Assembly: GCA_950295325.1 (NCBI GenBank)
Contig: OX485804.1
Span: forward strand, 64,572,533-64,636,532
Direction: 5' to 3'
Length of the DNA stretch: 64,000 nucleotides
From: Polytrichum commune
Lineage: Eukaryota; Streptophyta; Polytrichopsida; Polytrichales; Polytrichaceae
Part shown: piece after piece, positions 13,152-26,960 of the stretch
How positions within the stretch are numbered: position 1 is the stretch's first letter
How the letters are laid out: every line of letters starts with the position of its first letter
Notes under the pieces: model-generated
Seen by the model: only the letters and a program-made list of their open reading frames with translations
Told to the model about the DNA's origin: nothing
The model's database searches: none
Made by a program: the position numbers and the translations under genes

Positions 13152-16100
13152 ATGGCTGCCAATTACATTCCCACTGGTATGGGCAGAACTTCAAGTAGAG
13201 GTCTATACCAGGAGAGGAGGGAAAGGAAAGGAGGAGAAGGTGCATCCAGCAGGGTTCCCAGTGGAAGTCGGAAGGTTACGGTACATCTGTCTTCTACTAT
13301 CTGGCATTGCTCTAGTTTGTGATGCATGTGCTGTCAACCCAAAGTAGATGGGTTTTATTTGGTTAATTTTTTCTGTTTGATACCTTGTATTACTTGGATT
13401 TGTGAGGTTGAAATTTCTGTGCATCCGCAAATGTATCAAGAAGCAAGGATTGATCCCAAAAGTTTGGAGCTAATCTCAAATTGTTTCAAATTATCAAAGT
13501 CCACTGACAGTGAGCCATAAGAAGGCCACATAGGTCTGCCCAAATTATGTTGATTCTTGAGCCTAGAATGGCTAACAAATATTTTGAGCACATAGTCAAG
13601 TCTCTTCTTTAAACACATGCCTTTCTGGTGTCCATTCTTAAATCTGCACCTAACCACCCACCACTAAAATATAGGTGTCTGATTAAGTGAAGTAACCAAA
13701 TTAAGCCCGCTCACTTCAATGAAATGCTTCTGAGAATATTACACAGTTGGTTAACTTGCTAATTTAGAAACGAGCATCAAAGAAAATCTGTAACCTCAAT
13801 TTTATTCTTTACTTCACAATTGAGCATTATCATACTTTCAACATTCTCAAGTTAGGTATGAGGTTTATTTGGATTGTAAAGATTATAAGGAGCAATTCTT
13901 TAGCAGCAATGTGGTCTCTTATTGTGTTTGGTAAAGCAGGAGGTTGGCGATGATGGAAGTGATCAATGTGGTATATGCTCAACAGATGTTTTAGTGCGGG
14001 GAGTGCTTGATTGTTGCAGCCATGTGTAAGTGTCCAGTTTCAACCTTCAAAGAGCAGTTGAAAACTTTGTGGTCATTTGACACTAGTGCTGTATACTCTG
14101 CTAAGCAAGCCATGTGAATTGTGAAAATGTTGTATGGTATACTGAAGTTTTTGTATTGGCCTTGTGAGCAGGTTCTGCTTTGACTGTATTGACAATTGGT
14201 CTACAGTGTCCAATCTGTGTCCTCTCTGTAAATTACAGTTTCGTTTCATATCTGTAAGTTACAATGCGTATGCTTATACCTGATCCTATGGTTACTGAAT
14301 TTTTGAGGTCATTATTTGTTCCTTCTTTGTAAGCACTTTCTGGCTACCTGACTATATCAGTCACCTCTTGGTGGGGTACTGCACTTTTTCTATTTGTGGG
14401 GCTGTTGCTAGCAAATAATTGGCCTAACTGTTCCATCTGTTGGTGCAACTTTCGATCCCTGAATCCATATCTCTAGCAAGATTGATTGGAGTTGTCGTTG
14501 TAAGCATCTTTTAAGCATCTTTTAAGCATCTTTGCAAGATGCTTTGAAAAGCTGCCGCACTTAAGTCCTCCTTAGCTTTGAAGCCAAAGTAATGACTCTG
14601 GGCAACTGATAGACTCTATATTCTCTGTTCCTTTTTAGTCAAAGGTCTTTGATTGGACGTTCAACGAAGTGAAGAAATCAAATTCTAGACTTTTAAAGGA
14701 TTCATTATACTGTTATAATGTGAACATGCATATTTTCTCAGTTACTTGTGTAATTCCATGTCCCAAAGTCTGAAAGAATACGACCTGAAAAAATCTCCTA
14801 GAAACACTTTCTGCAAATTTGTCAACTTTGAAGCTTCTTGTGTTGTCAGAAACTATTGGACTGGAGTTGCTGTTTCTGGTATACATGTACAAATATATGT
14901 ATACATAAGTTGATTCTGTTGATTTTGTCCATGGTATACTCAAGGAATAATGTGGTCAAAAAGTAATAGTTACTAAAAAATGGTGCTGGTCCTATTTGCA
15001 CTTTGTTGTCAAGGAGTCTCCACAACATGCAAGAGTTAAGGTGGATTGTGTTGAGTCACTCAAACACTAAACTGATATGGAATTGAATTCTGATTTCATG
15101 GTCATTGACATTGACACATGCACACACACACACACACACCATCTCTAGAATTTTGGGCTGGAGTATTATATAGGGGACATATCCTTGTCATAAATATTGC
15201 TACGGGAAAAGAATATAGAAACAAAGGGTGCTCTCTCTCCTTAACTCGTCCCAATATTTGGGGCAAATTTTGAGCTACCTCCAGCCAATTTCTGCTTTGG
15301 TCTATAATCAACAATGGTCCCTGCTTTCTCCTTTAAATTTGGAATCCACTGGGACTGAGGGACGGGCATGTTCAATACAGAGTTTGAGTTTTCCACCTAT
15401 AAATTTGTCACAGTTTTCACACCTATTTTGTAGTGTCTGACATGGGCAGGTGGAGAGTACAACTGTTCATGGAAGTCAAAATGGCAGACATCAGTTTCCA
15501 CCTTTGGCTGTTAAGGAGGAAAGGTTTGCTGCTCACCTATTCTTCCAATCTTTGATGTAGAGATTTCTTGCATAAGGTACATGTGTTCTGGCATTCTGAC
15601 TGATGGAATCCTAGTCTTCCTGATATGAGTTTGTACTGGTGTTGTTGCAGAGAAGAGGAAGCTTGGGGTGATGAAGATGACCTTCCTTTCTCATTTCCAT
15701 CTTTCTTCATTGATGAGGATGTAAGTATTGTCGAATCTGGGTCCATCTTTATTGTTGTTAATGCAGTCAATGCATTTTATAGTGTGTGCTAATGACATTC
15801 TGTTAGGTGTTTGGTTCTGAATATGGCTCACAGAATGCCAAGTTTCAATGCAATGTCTTCTTCTTCAACTTCTGCTTGATATTGACATTAATAAACAATG
15901 ATGTTTGCTTGTGAATTGGCAGGCGGTGGCATGCTTGGAAGGAGACAGGTGCCTTATCCGTGCTGGTGTACCTCTTGAGGACGAAGATGCAGCTGACACA
16001 TCTGTTGCTTGTGATTCATGTGATCGCTGGTGAAACATCACAGCTTATTGCACCCTTTGTTTTTGATTCACAGTTTGGGATGGAATGATTTGAATGGCTG

Positions 16101-19100
16101 GAAACATATGAAACTTACAATGTAAGTCTGTAACATTAACAGATTGCATCGAAATAATTTGATGAGAACAAAATTTACATGCTTGAGGGAATTGTTTCCA
16201 TTGCCAGTGTTCTGGGTTACACTCAAACTCTTCTCCAAGTTATTGTACACTTCATGTGGAAGTTGAGAACAGATGCTACATTTTGGAATCTCATCAATTG
16301 GAAATTTTGGGGTTTTTCAGGTACCATGCAGGCTGCGTTGGTTTTGATCCTTCAGTTTCATGGGGTTCCTGGCTATGTCCAAGGTGTGAGATGCTCTTGA
16401 CATTTGGATAATTTCTTTTGAACTTTCAATAAATGGATGTATATTATTTGAACTCAAGGTTTCATTTGGACTTAGGCGTACGTAGTGCCTTTCAAGCTTT
16501 GCATGGGCTTCGTTTCTGGTTATTTTGATGGAGAGCGTTCAACTTGCAGTTTGAGGGAGCTTCAGTTTTAACACTGCAGAAGATTAATATTGCTAATATG
16601 GGTAGATAAACACTTATAGATGTTTTTTTTGTTTGGTTTTAGGTGCTCTGAAAAGGCTTCATTGCGGCAAATGCCAACAGTACCCTCGTTTCCAGTTATG
16701 TTACCTCCTACGACAGTTGTCTCATCATCTGCGAGTGGACAAGTGCCTGTTGCTGAGCTTGCATACAATGCCCCAATGCCGCCAGATCATGACTCTTCAG
16801 TCTCTATATCAATGGCTGAGGAGGGCGAATCAGCTCTGATATTCTCAACACGCAGAGTGGCAGAATACACAATTCTTCCCTCTCCAAAAGTGGAACCTCA
16901 ATATGAGCAACAAATCACCAATACAAGTCTGTTTCCCAGTCTGGTCTTTTTTGGACCTGTAGCAGCTTCGTTGCTTCTGTGATAATAACTTTTGTTTGGC
17001 AAGCTGTGAATATCACCCCAAAATGTGCTGACTAATAATTAAAGTGAGATTGTATTTCAAAACGATCTCAGGAAATTATTGTTTTGGTTGTTACCCAGAT
17101 GACGTAGCTACAAGATCCATCACGCAGGCTTCAATCTTGGTCAAGAATGAGGACGTGACACTTCCGGCTTTGGATGAGAAGGTAAGTCTTATTGTCTCCC
17201 TCAAATGGGTGCTTCATAAGTTTCCACTTCATGACTTGCACACTCCAATCTTTGTTGCTTGTCACATATGATTTTTGAATTCAAACTAGTCCACTTTGCA
17301 AAGTGTACCTGAGTTTTATCCTTTATTGACCATGTTTTCAGGGAGCCAGTTCCCAAACACTTGAACCTGTTGCTGGAAAACAGTTAAGTATCGGAGACCA
17401 GAAGCTGATTGAATCAACAAATGCGACAAGCGGTCAATCAATTATAACGAGTCTTTTTGAGAATAAGGTGGTAGCTGATCCAAATTTGGGAAACCAGAAG
17501 CCTAGAGAAATACTGAATCCTTTGCCTACACAAATTTCTAAAGTCAAAGTTGAGCAGGTTGATCTTCCAGAAGATCCACAAGGGAAGGTTCAATTGGATT
17601 CCAATCTTGAGAAGTCTAAGGTGAATCTAAGCAGAGAAAATGGAGCAAAAGATGGGGGCATAATTGACCTTGATTTGCCATCAAGTTTTTTTAATGTGTC
17701 ATCATCAGAAGCCGAGGAAGAGAAAAAGGGCAAGAGGAAGCAAACAAAGCAGGATCGGTGGGTCTTCTATATCATATTATATAGATAACAAGGAATTTGA
17801 TGGAGTACAACTATAACAGCATGAACAGTCAGCAGCACTTGCAGTGACAAGGTTTTTTAAGAAAATATCAATAGTATTTTTGGAATGAGCTAATTGGTTG
17901 CATCTGACCTGGTTTGTTTCATAATTTCCATTACTGATGCTCATGTATCAACCTGAAGTACTTGGCATGTCAACAGGGTATGTTGTTACTGGCTGCACAA
18001 CAACAAGAGGGAAGTCTTTTAGTAGAAGAGATCAAATATTGAGAGAGCAACTACCCCTTTCACTAGATTATTGCCAAATGAGCTGTAAAAGTCTCGTTAC
18101 AACTCTATTATTCGATCCATGACAGGAGCTGATTATCTCAAAGACTTGTGCAGAGATTTTGTTCGTGCAGAAGACCTGCCAGAACCACCACGTAAAGTAG
18201 CACGCACAGCGGCAAAGAAAAAGGATGGAGTACAAGCATCTTCTAATCGACCACCCATGGCCGATGCCACTGCTACTGGTCTGCCAAAGAGTCAGAAAGA
18301 TATCACTGATCAGAAAGATATCACTGATCAGAAAGGTATCACTGATCAGAAAGATATTCCTGATCAGAAAGAATTACAACTTGCTTTGGTTGAAACAAGT
18401 GAGGCAAAAGTTCCTTTCACAGAAGGTGTGCCTTTGGAAGATCTTGTTCAAATGGTCAAGGATGAGAATATAGGGGGGCATGAAAGCAATACTGCAGGTG
18501 GGGTGCGTACTAGGGTGGTGATGCGAAGGAATTCAGATGGAAGAGCTGCCCAGCTTGTTGAGGATATCCGTCAGCAAATGATATCTGCTGCAGGATACGG
18601 TGCATCAGATGATCTTGGCAAGGTGGCCGTTTCTGATGATAAATTTTTTGCAGCATTCAAAGTAATCATTTTCACCTTTCTTGCGGTGAAGAGCCTGGAC
18701 TTTCGTTTTGCACATAGCATTCTTAGTGGTGTAGTGGGTGTTCTCCTTAGATAAGCATCTTGGAGAGTATACGCTTGGTGAGATTCTTTTGGGCCAATTC
18801 TTTAAGTCGAATCTTGGTAGATGGTAGAAGGTTAGTCCGGAGACAGTTAACAATGAGGTGTCAACCAATGAGAGCTTGCCGCTTGATTATGCTTGGCATT
18901 CATGCATGTAATCAGGGACCTTGATTCTTAGTTTTATTCTTGCAGCTAGAATAGAGAGAGAATGTCCTTTTACATGCTTAAGAATGCTATCCACAAGAAC
19001 TGCACTACAACTCACAATGCTCTCATCTTGTGGTATTTATTCCTTAGGCTGCCCTGGTTCGCACGAATGAGCACAGCCGGGGAGCAAAAGGTCAGGCTCT

Positions 19101-22100
19101 GAAGCGGCGACGTCAGTCTTGGATGTCCAAAATGCTAGATGATGCTCCTCGTGGCAAAGCAGGTGGAGTTCGTGAGAGCCTGACAAAGAAGTTATATGCT
19201 GGTGGAGTTTCACGCAAAACTTGGGACAGAGATTGGGACATTTCTTTCTGGAAAGAGCAGTCCGTGCGGATCAAGAAGGCCAAGCAAGAGGCTTCTGACG
19301 TGGTGGACAGTAGAGCGGGTCAGAGTGTCAAGGAAGAAGTTCTGATGCGCATTAAGAATGAAGATGCTGATGGCGACTCCATTTTGACCAGGCTTTATGT
19401 CGCGGACACATCACTCTTCCCTCGGAATGACGATATTAAGCCTCTTTCAATGCTGACCAGTCTTAAAGTTGAGGACAGTGAGAAAGGTACGATGTTTGCT
19501 GTTTGGATCTTTCTTTGTGCACCAGCTAGATTGTGATTTGCTGGGATGAGTGCTCATATTTTATGATGAATCTGAAGGTTTGTACACATGTTAAATGCAT
19601 CACCATCTGTGGAAAATGCTGCTTGCTGTCTGCACCTCTTACCTCTTGTCCTCTTATCTTCTCAGCTGATTCAATATTTGGAGGTGGATTATTCTTGTTT
19701 AATTTTAGCAAACTCCTCATTTGTCTTTAATCTGATTATTGTTGTCTGGGTTTTCTCCCCTTTAGCCTGTTTGATTTTTTGTGTTGCTCTTGAATATGAT
19801 GGAGGGTGTCCTAGCATAATCATCTCATGATAGTCCGTGCAGGTGGATCTGGACATGGAAGTCTGGCAAAAATGCAACCAAAAGTTGCAGAAACAAGGCC
19901 CAGTCGCATAGGAGGCAGTGTGGAACCTTGCCTTGGCCACTTGCCGATTCCTTCATTGCAGGGGGTGAAAGCATCTTCAGTTGACAAATCAGTAGCAAAA
20001 CCATCATGTAGTCCTCCACCATCAGATGAGAAGAAGGATAAACGACAGTGGGCACTTGAGCTTTTGGCCAGGAAGTCTGGAGCAACTGCATCATCATCAG
20101 CAAAAGGGATCAAGAAAGAATCTTCCCTTCTGGTACAAGTTTTAAATTGTGTCACTTGGTCAATGTCAAGGATTTGTTTGGTATAGCCTACAGGCCTTGA
20201 GTTTTGGTAGGAAGCTTTCCTCCTGACCTTGGCTTTGCTGGATGCTCTGCCTCAAGTGTTGATGCCTAACACCACACCATTATGGTGAAGAACGTCTTGC
20301 AAGTGTAATTTCTTTGTTGTCAACTTCCAAAGTCACGCTTGGTTGTTGGGTTCCAACTTCTGGATCAACAGGGGCAGGTTCCAGAGGAACTAAAGCCAAC
20401 ACTACCTCCTGATCGCCGAAGCAGAGTTCCAACAGCAGTTCGACAGGTACTTTCCTTTAATTGGAATGTTGCCCTGAAATTAACTCAGTTTTTTTATTTT
20501 AGTTTCTTAGCAAAACGTTGGGAAATGTACGAATCTGGGGACACTGCCTTGTAATGTTGCTCAAATTTTTGTACTCTTTTGGCTTGTCCCCATTTCATAT
20601 GCATATTGCCAGTCACTTCTCCCCAGGTCCCAACTGGCCCTTTTAGAAAATTGGGCACTTGAAGATTTTGTAGTGATAGATGCTGATGAAAATATAAGCA
20701 GATCTCTCATCCATACAGGTTTGTACATACTTAAGAATATGTTTGTGCTAAATCACACTGGCTTTGCAACTGGTATTTTTTAGAAGCTGCGACCATCAGT
20801 TCATGTGCGTTTGGTAGCTCTACATGTGTTTGGTGGAATAATTGACAAGGGAATCTTATTTTAATCCTGAAACAGGCCCAACTGAATCGTATCCTGGAGC
20901 AATATTTGCGAAATGCAAAATTGGCAAGCCTTCAAGGGGGTTACAAACTGAAGTCGGTCATTGCTGCAGCAGTTGCTAAGGAGAATGAAGTCTATGAGAA
21001 TTCCAATACCAAAGGGGTTTATGTGAATCTCTGTGTAAGGGCTTTGGCTCAGCAGGATGAAGGAAAACTTAAGGTTGAAATTCCTCAACCCTCTAAGGCA
21101 GAAGAGGATGCCGCTGTTACTAATGCTTTACTGGCAACAGGTCTTCTTTCTGATTCTCCTCCCGGAAGTCCCTGTGAGAATCGGAGCCTTTCTATAGAGA
21201 ACACTCCTGAAGTGTCAAATACTTGTGCATCTGCTGATGTCTCAGCATTGCAAGAAGATACGCAAGCAACAGCAGCAAGGTCAATGACTAGTGAAGATTT
21301 TGTGAGTAATAGTGGATCCACTCATATGGTGGATCCCATCAATCTGCACACAGGAAAACATGAGCCTGGAGAAGCAGAAAATGTCCTGGAGCTTGCTAAA
21401 CCTTTGTCCAATGATGCTTATAAAGATCTGGATCTGGAATTGGAAGATTTTGAACCTTCAAAGTCACTCCATAGTGACGATAAATTAGGAGTGCCTGGTC
21501 CTGCAGCCTCTTCAGGATTGCTAGGATCTCCATGCAAGAGAATGAAGGTTGTACTTACCACAACCAACAGTACCAACTCCTTAAAAAGTAAAGAGGTTGG
21601 CAAAGATGATCAGAAAAACTCAGGTGGAGGATCAGGTAAAACCTAACACCTCCTTGGACTCAGAATAGAAGCTGTGCTCATTTTGGCTGTGTCTGAGAAA
21701 CTTCTAAAATTGTTTTGGGTTTAGTGTCATTTGGTACTCTCATTAGTGATTACGTGATTGCTTATGAGGATTTTTGCGATCTTCTTGTACACAGTGACTA
21801 CACTTAGCACTCAGATTTCCTTTTGGGGCTTACTTGATTGTTTCTTTTCACTGAATGTAAGTTTGCCAAAAAAATATACTTGCATAGATGACCAAACCCC
21901 CCCCCCCCCCCATTTTGAATTTGTCCTGAGCTTGCAGAGATTTCTGCAGATGCCTCAGAAGATGCAAGGACGAACATGGTGCCCATTCTTGCAGAGTTGC
22001 TTTCACAAAACGATTCAGATAAAAAACTTGGCCAAATCTCTCAGACCAAAGAGCAGTTGAATGACGCAAACAATGCAAATCTCACAGACAGTACAGATGG

Positions 22101-22935
22101 CATGAGAGGTAAGACTGAAAGGGTTCACAAGGATTTGCAATCCAAAGTCCGGCAGAAGGAGAAGACAAAGGAATCAATTGGAGGGGTGAAAGTAGCTGAC
22201 AAATTCTCTAAAAATCCAGTCAAAGGCAAGAATGACTCAACAAAAGCGTCAAAGGTTGCAACAGTGGAGAAGCAAAGAGGTTCAGCTGGCGAGTCACAGG
22301 GGGACGACTGGATGAATTCTGGGAAGTTCCCTGACTTGGAGAGCCGTATTGATAAGATGAGGAAAGATGTACTAGGAATGAACCCCACATTTTTGTCTCA
22401 ATTTGGTGAAGAGCGTATATTTGGTGGACCACTTCAGGTACTTTCTTCACTCGACAATGTTCAGGAAGGTGGTATCACAACCTCTCAATCAGGAGAGGAC
22501 ATTGCTTGTTCTGCGGCTGGAGAGCCAAAAGATCACATTCCTGAGAAACAGGAAACAGATGCTTTGAGGCAATCAGTTCAGAAACAGGTGCACTCTCTCT
22601 CAAGTTTGTTGAACTGAATAGTATGGAGGTGAATACTATGCTAGTTGTGATGATGTTTGCATTTATGACCTCAATGTTTCTGTGTGATTTCATACAGAAA
22701 ATTCATGACACTTATTGCTGTGCAGGTGGAGGCTTACGTGAAAGAACACTTAAAGCCTCTGTATAAAAGTGGTGTTATCAAGTCTGATCAATTCCGATTT
22801 GCAGTAGCAAAGACGGCTTCCAAGGTCATGCAGCACCATGGGCATGCAACCTCTGCAGATTTCCTCATTGTTGAAGGAAGCAAAGTCAAGAAGCTAGCTG
22901 ATCAGTATCTCCAGACCTTTGTGCACAAGAAGTGA
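13152..22935 (+). CDS. RING and PHD finger protein with SRI-like C-terminus (PHRF1-like)
   Basis: Clear exons are 13940-14025, 14172-14253, 15450-15523, 15651-15720, 15923-16029, 16321-16383, 16643-16926, 17099-17181, 17342-17757, about 18100-18661, 19048-19486, 19843-20132, 20378-20446, 20876-21635, 21938-22587 and 22726-22935. The first three recognisable domains are a C3HC4 RING (CGIC, CCSH, FCFDC, CPLC), an acidic linker and a C4HC3 PHD finger (CDSCDRW, YHAGC, WLCPRC). A long disordered middle follows, then a conserved core (WDRDWDISFW, RLYVADTSLFPR, AVRQ-AQLNRILEQYL). The C-terminal 70 residues (KPLYKSGVI, FRFAVAKTASKV) resemble the SRI fold that binds the RNA polymerase II tail. This is the order in the Arabidopsis At4g10940 group and animal PHRF1, suggesting a nuclear ubiquitin ligase linked to transcription. 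The first exon (ATG 13152, MAANYIPTGMG) is a guess. The junction between 17757 and about 18100 is unresolved. The 16926 donor is GTCTGT, which is weak. Confidence 0.85.
15118..15140 (+). repeat. (CA)n microsatellite
   Basis: About ten CA dinucleotides run within an intron of the RING/PHD gene. Simple sequence repeat; no function inferred. Confidence 0.9.
18292..18372 (+). repeat. Coding 18-bp minisatellite in the RING/PHD gene
   Basis: The unit CAGAAAGATATCACTGAT is repeated about four and a half times in frame, giving a QKDITD hexapeptide array in the disordered region. One unit has Gly for Asp and one has Pro for Thr. Low divergence between units suggests recent expansion by slippage. Confidence 0.9.
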
Positions 22936-24060
22936 TAAACTTCCAAATTGAAACTAACATAAATTGTGGGTGGGAAACCTCTACCACACGTATTGAGATA
23001 GAGTATCTGTTTAGATGCCATTTCCATAAGCAGATACACATCTGTAAGGTTCTATATCTTGTTTATGGTTGGTATCACGAAGTTTCAAACACGAGAGTTT
23101 CAGACGACTCTCTCAACAGCCTCACCTTTATCAGGACTCCCTCTGCTGTGTATGTACTGCTTCATTGACTCCAGAGGCCTCTTCATTTACTATCCATCCC
23201 CGACAAATCAACGCATAGAAGTTGTTTCAGGCATTCTTTTTACATTGCAGAGAATGAAGGCCATGTACTTAACTTATCACCACACAATCTGAGCAATAGA
23301 GTAAATGCGTTTGAGAAACTAATGTCGCGTATTGCTGTTGGAGGCAAAGTCTTTTGGTTTGAATTTAGTTTTGTTGTGAGCAGGGAGACTCATCAGCAGA
23401 TTGATCTGTACTCAAGCTGGTACTTGGCAAGAACAGCACCATCTACAAGGTAAAGAAATCATTTCACCATTTTACGAACTTTGTTGTGCCCTATTGACAA
23501 GTTAATTCCAACTTGCACTTGTTGATGTGTGAATAGGATCAGCAGCACCTTGTCTTCTGAGTAGCATGGAAGGGTCCGAGTAGGTTACTCTGTCAATCAC
23601 CACAAATCTTATTATGCAGTCGCAGCCTACAGCAGACCTCGCCAGCTGAGCATTGATAACAAATATTTTTTATCCCTGTGCAAGTGTGCATTACTTGTCG
23701 GCTGAAAGGTAACTTACGGCCTTGGATTCTGGCAAATGGTGTTGTAATAGCTTGCAAGTGAAAAGAAACTCAATTCAAGCACGGATGGAATGTTTGCTGG
23801 ACGACTCTTGGTCTTCCTGGACTCACAAAAACACTCATCAGACACAGGAGCATGGGGTTTAATATCAGCTTATGATTATCGGCAGCTTATGATTAACTTG
23901 AGATGGACACTTTCTTTTTAAAGAGTAGGAATCAAAGGGCCACTTTCAGCTTCTTCAAATGATCAACAGTGGAAGAGAACAAGAAATGCCAATTTCAAAT
24001 TTTGATGATTGTTGGTGAACGGCGATTGCAGTTGGGCAGAAACCTCCCATATGTTTTGAC
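22936..24060 (+). other. 3' flank of the RING/PHD gene
   Basis: This probably holds the 3' untranslated region. A donor-like GGTAAAGAAA near 23450 could mark a spliced untranslated region. No coding exon or RNA gene was found. Confidence 0.35.
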
Positions 24061-25091
24061 GTACTTACTCCTTTGGTAAGATGACTTCACAGAAGTGCAC
24101 TCAATTTCATGAAAGTTCCAACCTAGTTCATGAACCTTCTAAATTAGGTTATGTTCCTTCTAAACCAACTTGACATGTGTCAAACCTCAATTTCATGATA
24201 GTGCACCTTTACCTCTAGCAACTTCATGAATCTTCCAAACCAATTTCATAAATCTTTTCACACTCTACGGTTTGTGTATTCTCAACTTCTCAACTTCTTG
24301 CCTTCATGTCATTCTTTGCCTTCTTGTTGTTCATCGATTCCTCTTTGTTATGTATTTTCTCGGAAGCTTCTAGCTTTGATGCCGATTTTTCTTTGGTCTT
24401 TCATTACCGTTTTTCAAAGCCGAAAGCAAGCAGTGTCCCTATGGTCTTTGATAATTGTACATTGATTGCCATGTCCAATGGAATGATCTCCAAAATCATA
24501 CGATATGGTCGCATTAATGATGATGTACAAGCAATCACTATAGACATGGTCCAAGATTGGATAAAAGAGGTCAATCGAAATTTTGGTGGAGCTAGTTGTG
24601 GGGAGCGATTAGGAGAATCTTATACATGATGTACTATTATTTGTGAAATAAAGTTATACAGTGCATGAAAATGATTTTGTGAAGTTGTGAATATGGGTAT
24701 CAAATCATGAAATCATTCACAACATGTAATGAAATTGGCTGAGAGTTCAAATGAAATAGGCGGTCTATATAGTGAAACTTGGTTCATGGTTTCAATGCAA
24801 TTGGTAGAACCTATTGCTAAATTGGTATTGTAAAATCATGAAGTTGAGATGCAATTATGTGGATTCATATTACCAAAGGAGTATTTGAAATTAAGCATGA
24901 AAATTCAGCTTGTTGAGTATGCTTTTTGATAGATTCCCGGATATTCTAGAATATTCATTGTCGTGAAATTAAATCAGATTGGTAGTTGAAGTCCAACTAA
25001 CCAAAAGGTCTACGGGACTAGAAGTACATCAAGGTTGAGTTAGAAATGCTAATTCCTTAAAGTAATGGAGTACACTAGCCTATCTGAAATA
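24061..25091. other. AT-rich intergenic stretch
   Basis: It contains repeated TTCATGAA-type words near 24.1-24.25 kb. No gene is recognised. A 107-codon frame at 24306-24629 (+) has no recognisable domain. Confidence 0.3.
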
Positions 25092-25367
25092 TTAGTTAAC
25101 ATCAACTTGATGACCCAATTGGACCAAATACTTGAGAGTATTTGGTGCTACATTTAAAATAGGGCAAGAACCTATCTCTACCAGAGTTGCAAGGGGGACA
25201 CTCCAACACAAACCATGCGCCTCATTTTCAACTACATTGTATGAGCATAAGTGACATAATTTGTTATATCTAAGGATTGGGATAGTTGGCCACCGGCCAA
25301 TTTCAATGGCAAATCTATGGAATAAGGTACGGTAAGCAACAATGACTTTGCGTTTGGGGTGTGGCAA
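25092..25367 (-). pseudogene. Possible LINE ORF2 C-terminal fragment (zf-RVT-like)
   Basis: A 91-codon minus frame contains RFAIEIGRWPTIPI followed by CHLCSYNVVENEAHGLC, a C-x2-C-x9-H-x2-C pattern. This resembles the zinc-binding tail after reverse transcriptase in non-LTR elements. No reverse transcriptase motifs are visible nearby, so it is a remnant at most. The assignment rests on one short motif. Confidence 0.4.
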
Positions 25368-25781
25368 AGGTTGCTTAAAATACGCTTTACATTCATAGGT
25401 GATAAAGTCCTTGATGTATAAGACATATTACAAGGCCTACATTATCCACTCACATGGTCCAACGGGTTTTACGGTGGAAGAGGTGAAAAAGATGCTTTGG
25501 TAGAGAAAGGCAAGGGCCCATGGTAGAAAAATATTGTTATAATAAAATTTTAATGAATTTTTTTTGGGGGGGAAGAGAAGATGAAGGCAAGAGAAGACAA
25601 AAGAATGATCAAACTTGATTTTTCTTTTTCTTTTTCTTTTTCAAAATTTCCCTTTTTGAACATATATTTTAAAAATCAGCACGTTCACTTTTTGGTGCAT
25701 TGGTCCACATTCGGTGTACACCCAGTGAGGGGCCCAAAGGCTTTGTAAATTATATTTTAAAGATATCGGACCATGGAAGTT

Positions 25782-25839
25782 GGATCATGAAGTCGGACCA
25801 TGGAAAAAGGCCATCTTCCATGGTCCGACTTCATGGTCC
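25782..25839. repeat. Strong hairpin with 24-bp arms
   Basis: Arms 25782-25805 and 25816-25839 are reverse complements (around GAAGTCGGACCATGGAA) with one mismatch and a 10-base loop. A further partial copy of the arm precedes it (CGGACCATGGAAGTTGGA at about 25767). It may be the centre of a decayed MITE. Confidence 0.75.
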
Positions 25840-26568
25840 ATGATGTAAACCAACCCTTAGAACCATGATGTCTCAAACCTAGTGTCCGCATCCACAACCC
25901 CATGCATCTCAAGACTACACCAACTGTATGAAAGCATTGTCTAGTGCATGTGTCTTTGGAGTCTCATCTCTCACTTAAAGGCATGGTTTACACCTGTGGG
26001 TATCTTTTCTTAACATTGCGGTTACTTTTAACTACATGCATACTTGGCCCAATGCTAACTTACCTCATACAATAATCTCCCGCTTAAATATGCACTTTGA
26101 ACCGGAGCCGTTTGTGCGCACTTAGTTGGTAGGTGCGTACTTTCCTCATATCGCTAGTGTTCCATATTGAAGTCTTCAATGCCCTTCTAGTTCTGGAAAC
26201 GATGCGAATTGAAGAAGAATCACCTATCGATGACGAAATCCAACTTCGAGACATTTGCTGAAACCGAAAGTACTACTAACTTCAAAGGCTTTGAAGCTCT
26301 ACACAACATTGTCTTTGACATCGGCGACCAATTGCTTTTCTCCAATGTTCAAACGGAAGCAGGATAGATGTATGCTGAACTGCGATGATCGTTTGAGACG
26401 TTTCAACGAAACGTTAACAAACGGACATTGAATGTCAAAGGTAAGAAATTCATGCATTTGCGACAAATGACTTTGCTTGACATGTTCAAACAATAAAGTA
26501 TGAACCCTGATTTTTGTCAAAAAAATTGCGCACTTAACTGGGATGCGTACTTAAATCAATGTGTACTT

Positions 26569-26960
26569 AAGGGGGAGATTATTGTACAAGGTCTAGCTGC
26601 ACATCTTGGTTAAGGCTCCGTTTAGAGCAAGTAACCATTCAAATTAGTTATATTGCGCCTGCACTAGTTAAGAGAGTTAGCTAACATATAAGGTAGTTTA
26701 ACTTATGTGAGAATCAATCTATCTCATGGTTGCACCACCTAGTTATAAGTATTCTATAAATAGAAATGATCATAATAGAAGTTAGCTAACTTTTGGGACC
26801 TTGCTTTTTTGTAGAAATCTTAACTCATTCATACCTCTATTACTAACTAACATTTACAAATGAATAGCCCAAATTTTTGTCTTGAATGCATGCCTTTCAT
26901 TTTTACCATCTCTCCATTCTGCTAGGAGGTAAACCACACTATTTCTTACATCGTCTTAAA
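26569..26960 (+). mobile_element. Possible decayed Ty1/copia 3' end
   Basis: The purine tract AAGGGGGAGATTATTGT is typical of the polypurine tract and LTR junction of copia elements. The following 380 bases include CTATAAATAG, a possible TATA box. An inverted version, ACAATAATCTCCCGCTTAA, lies at about 26070. No second LTR or intact pol was found. Confidence 0.35.
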
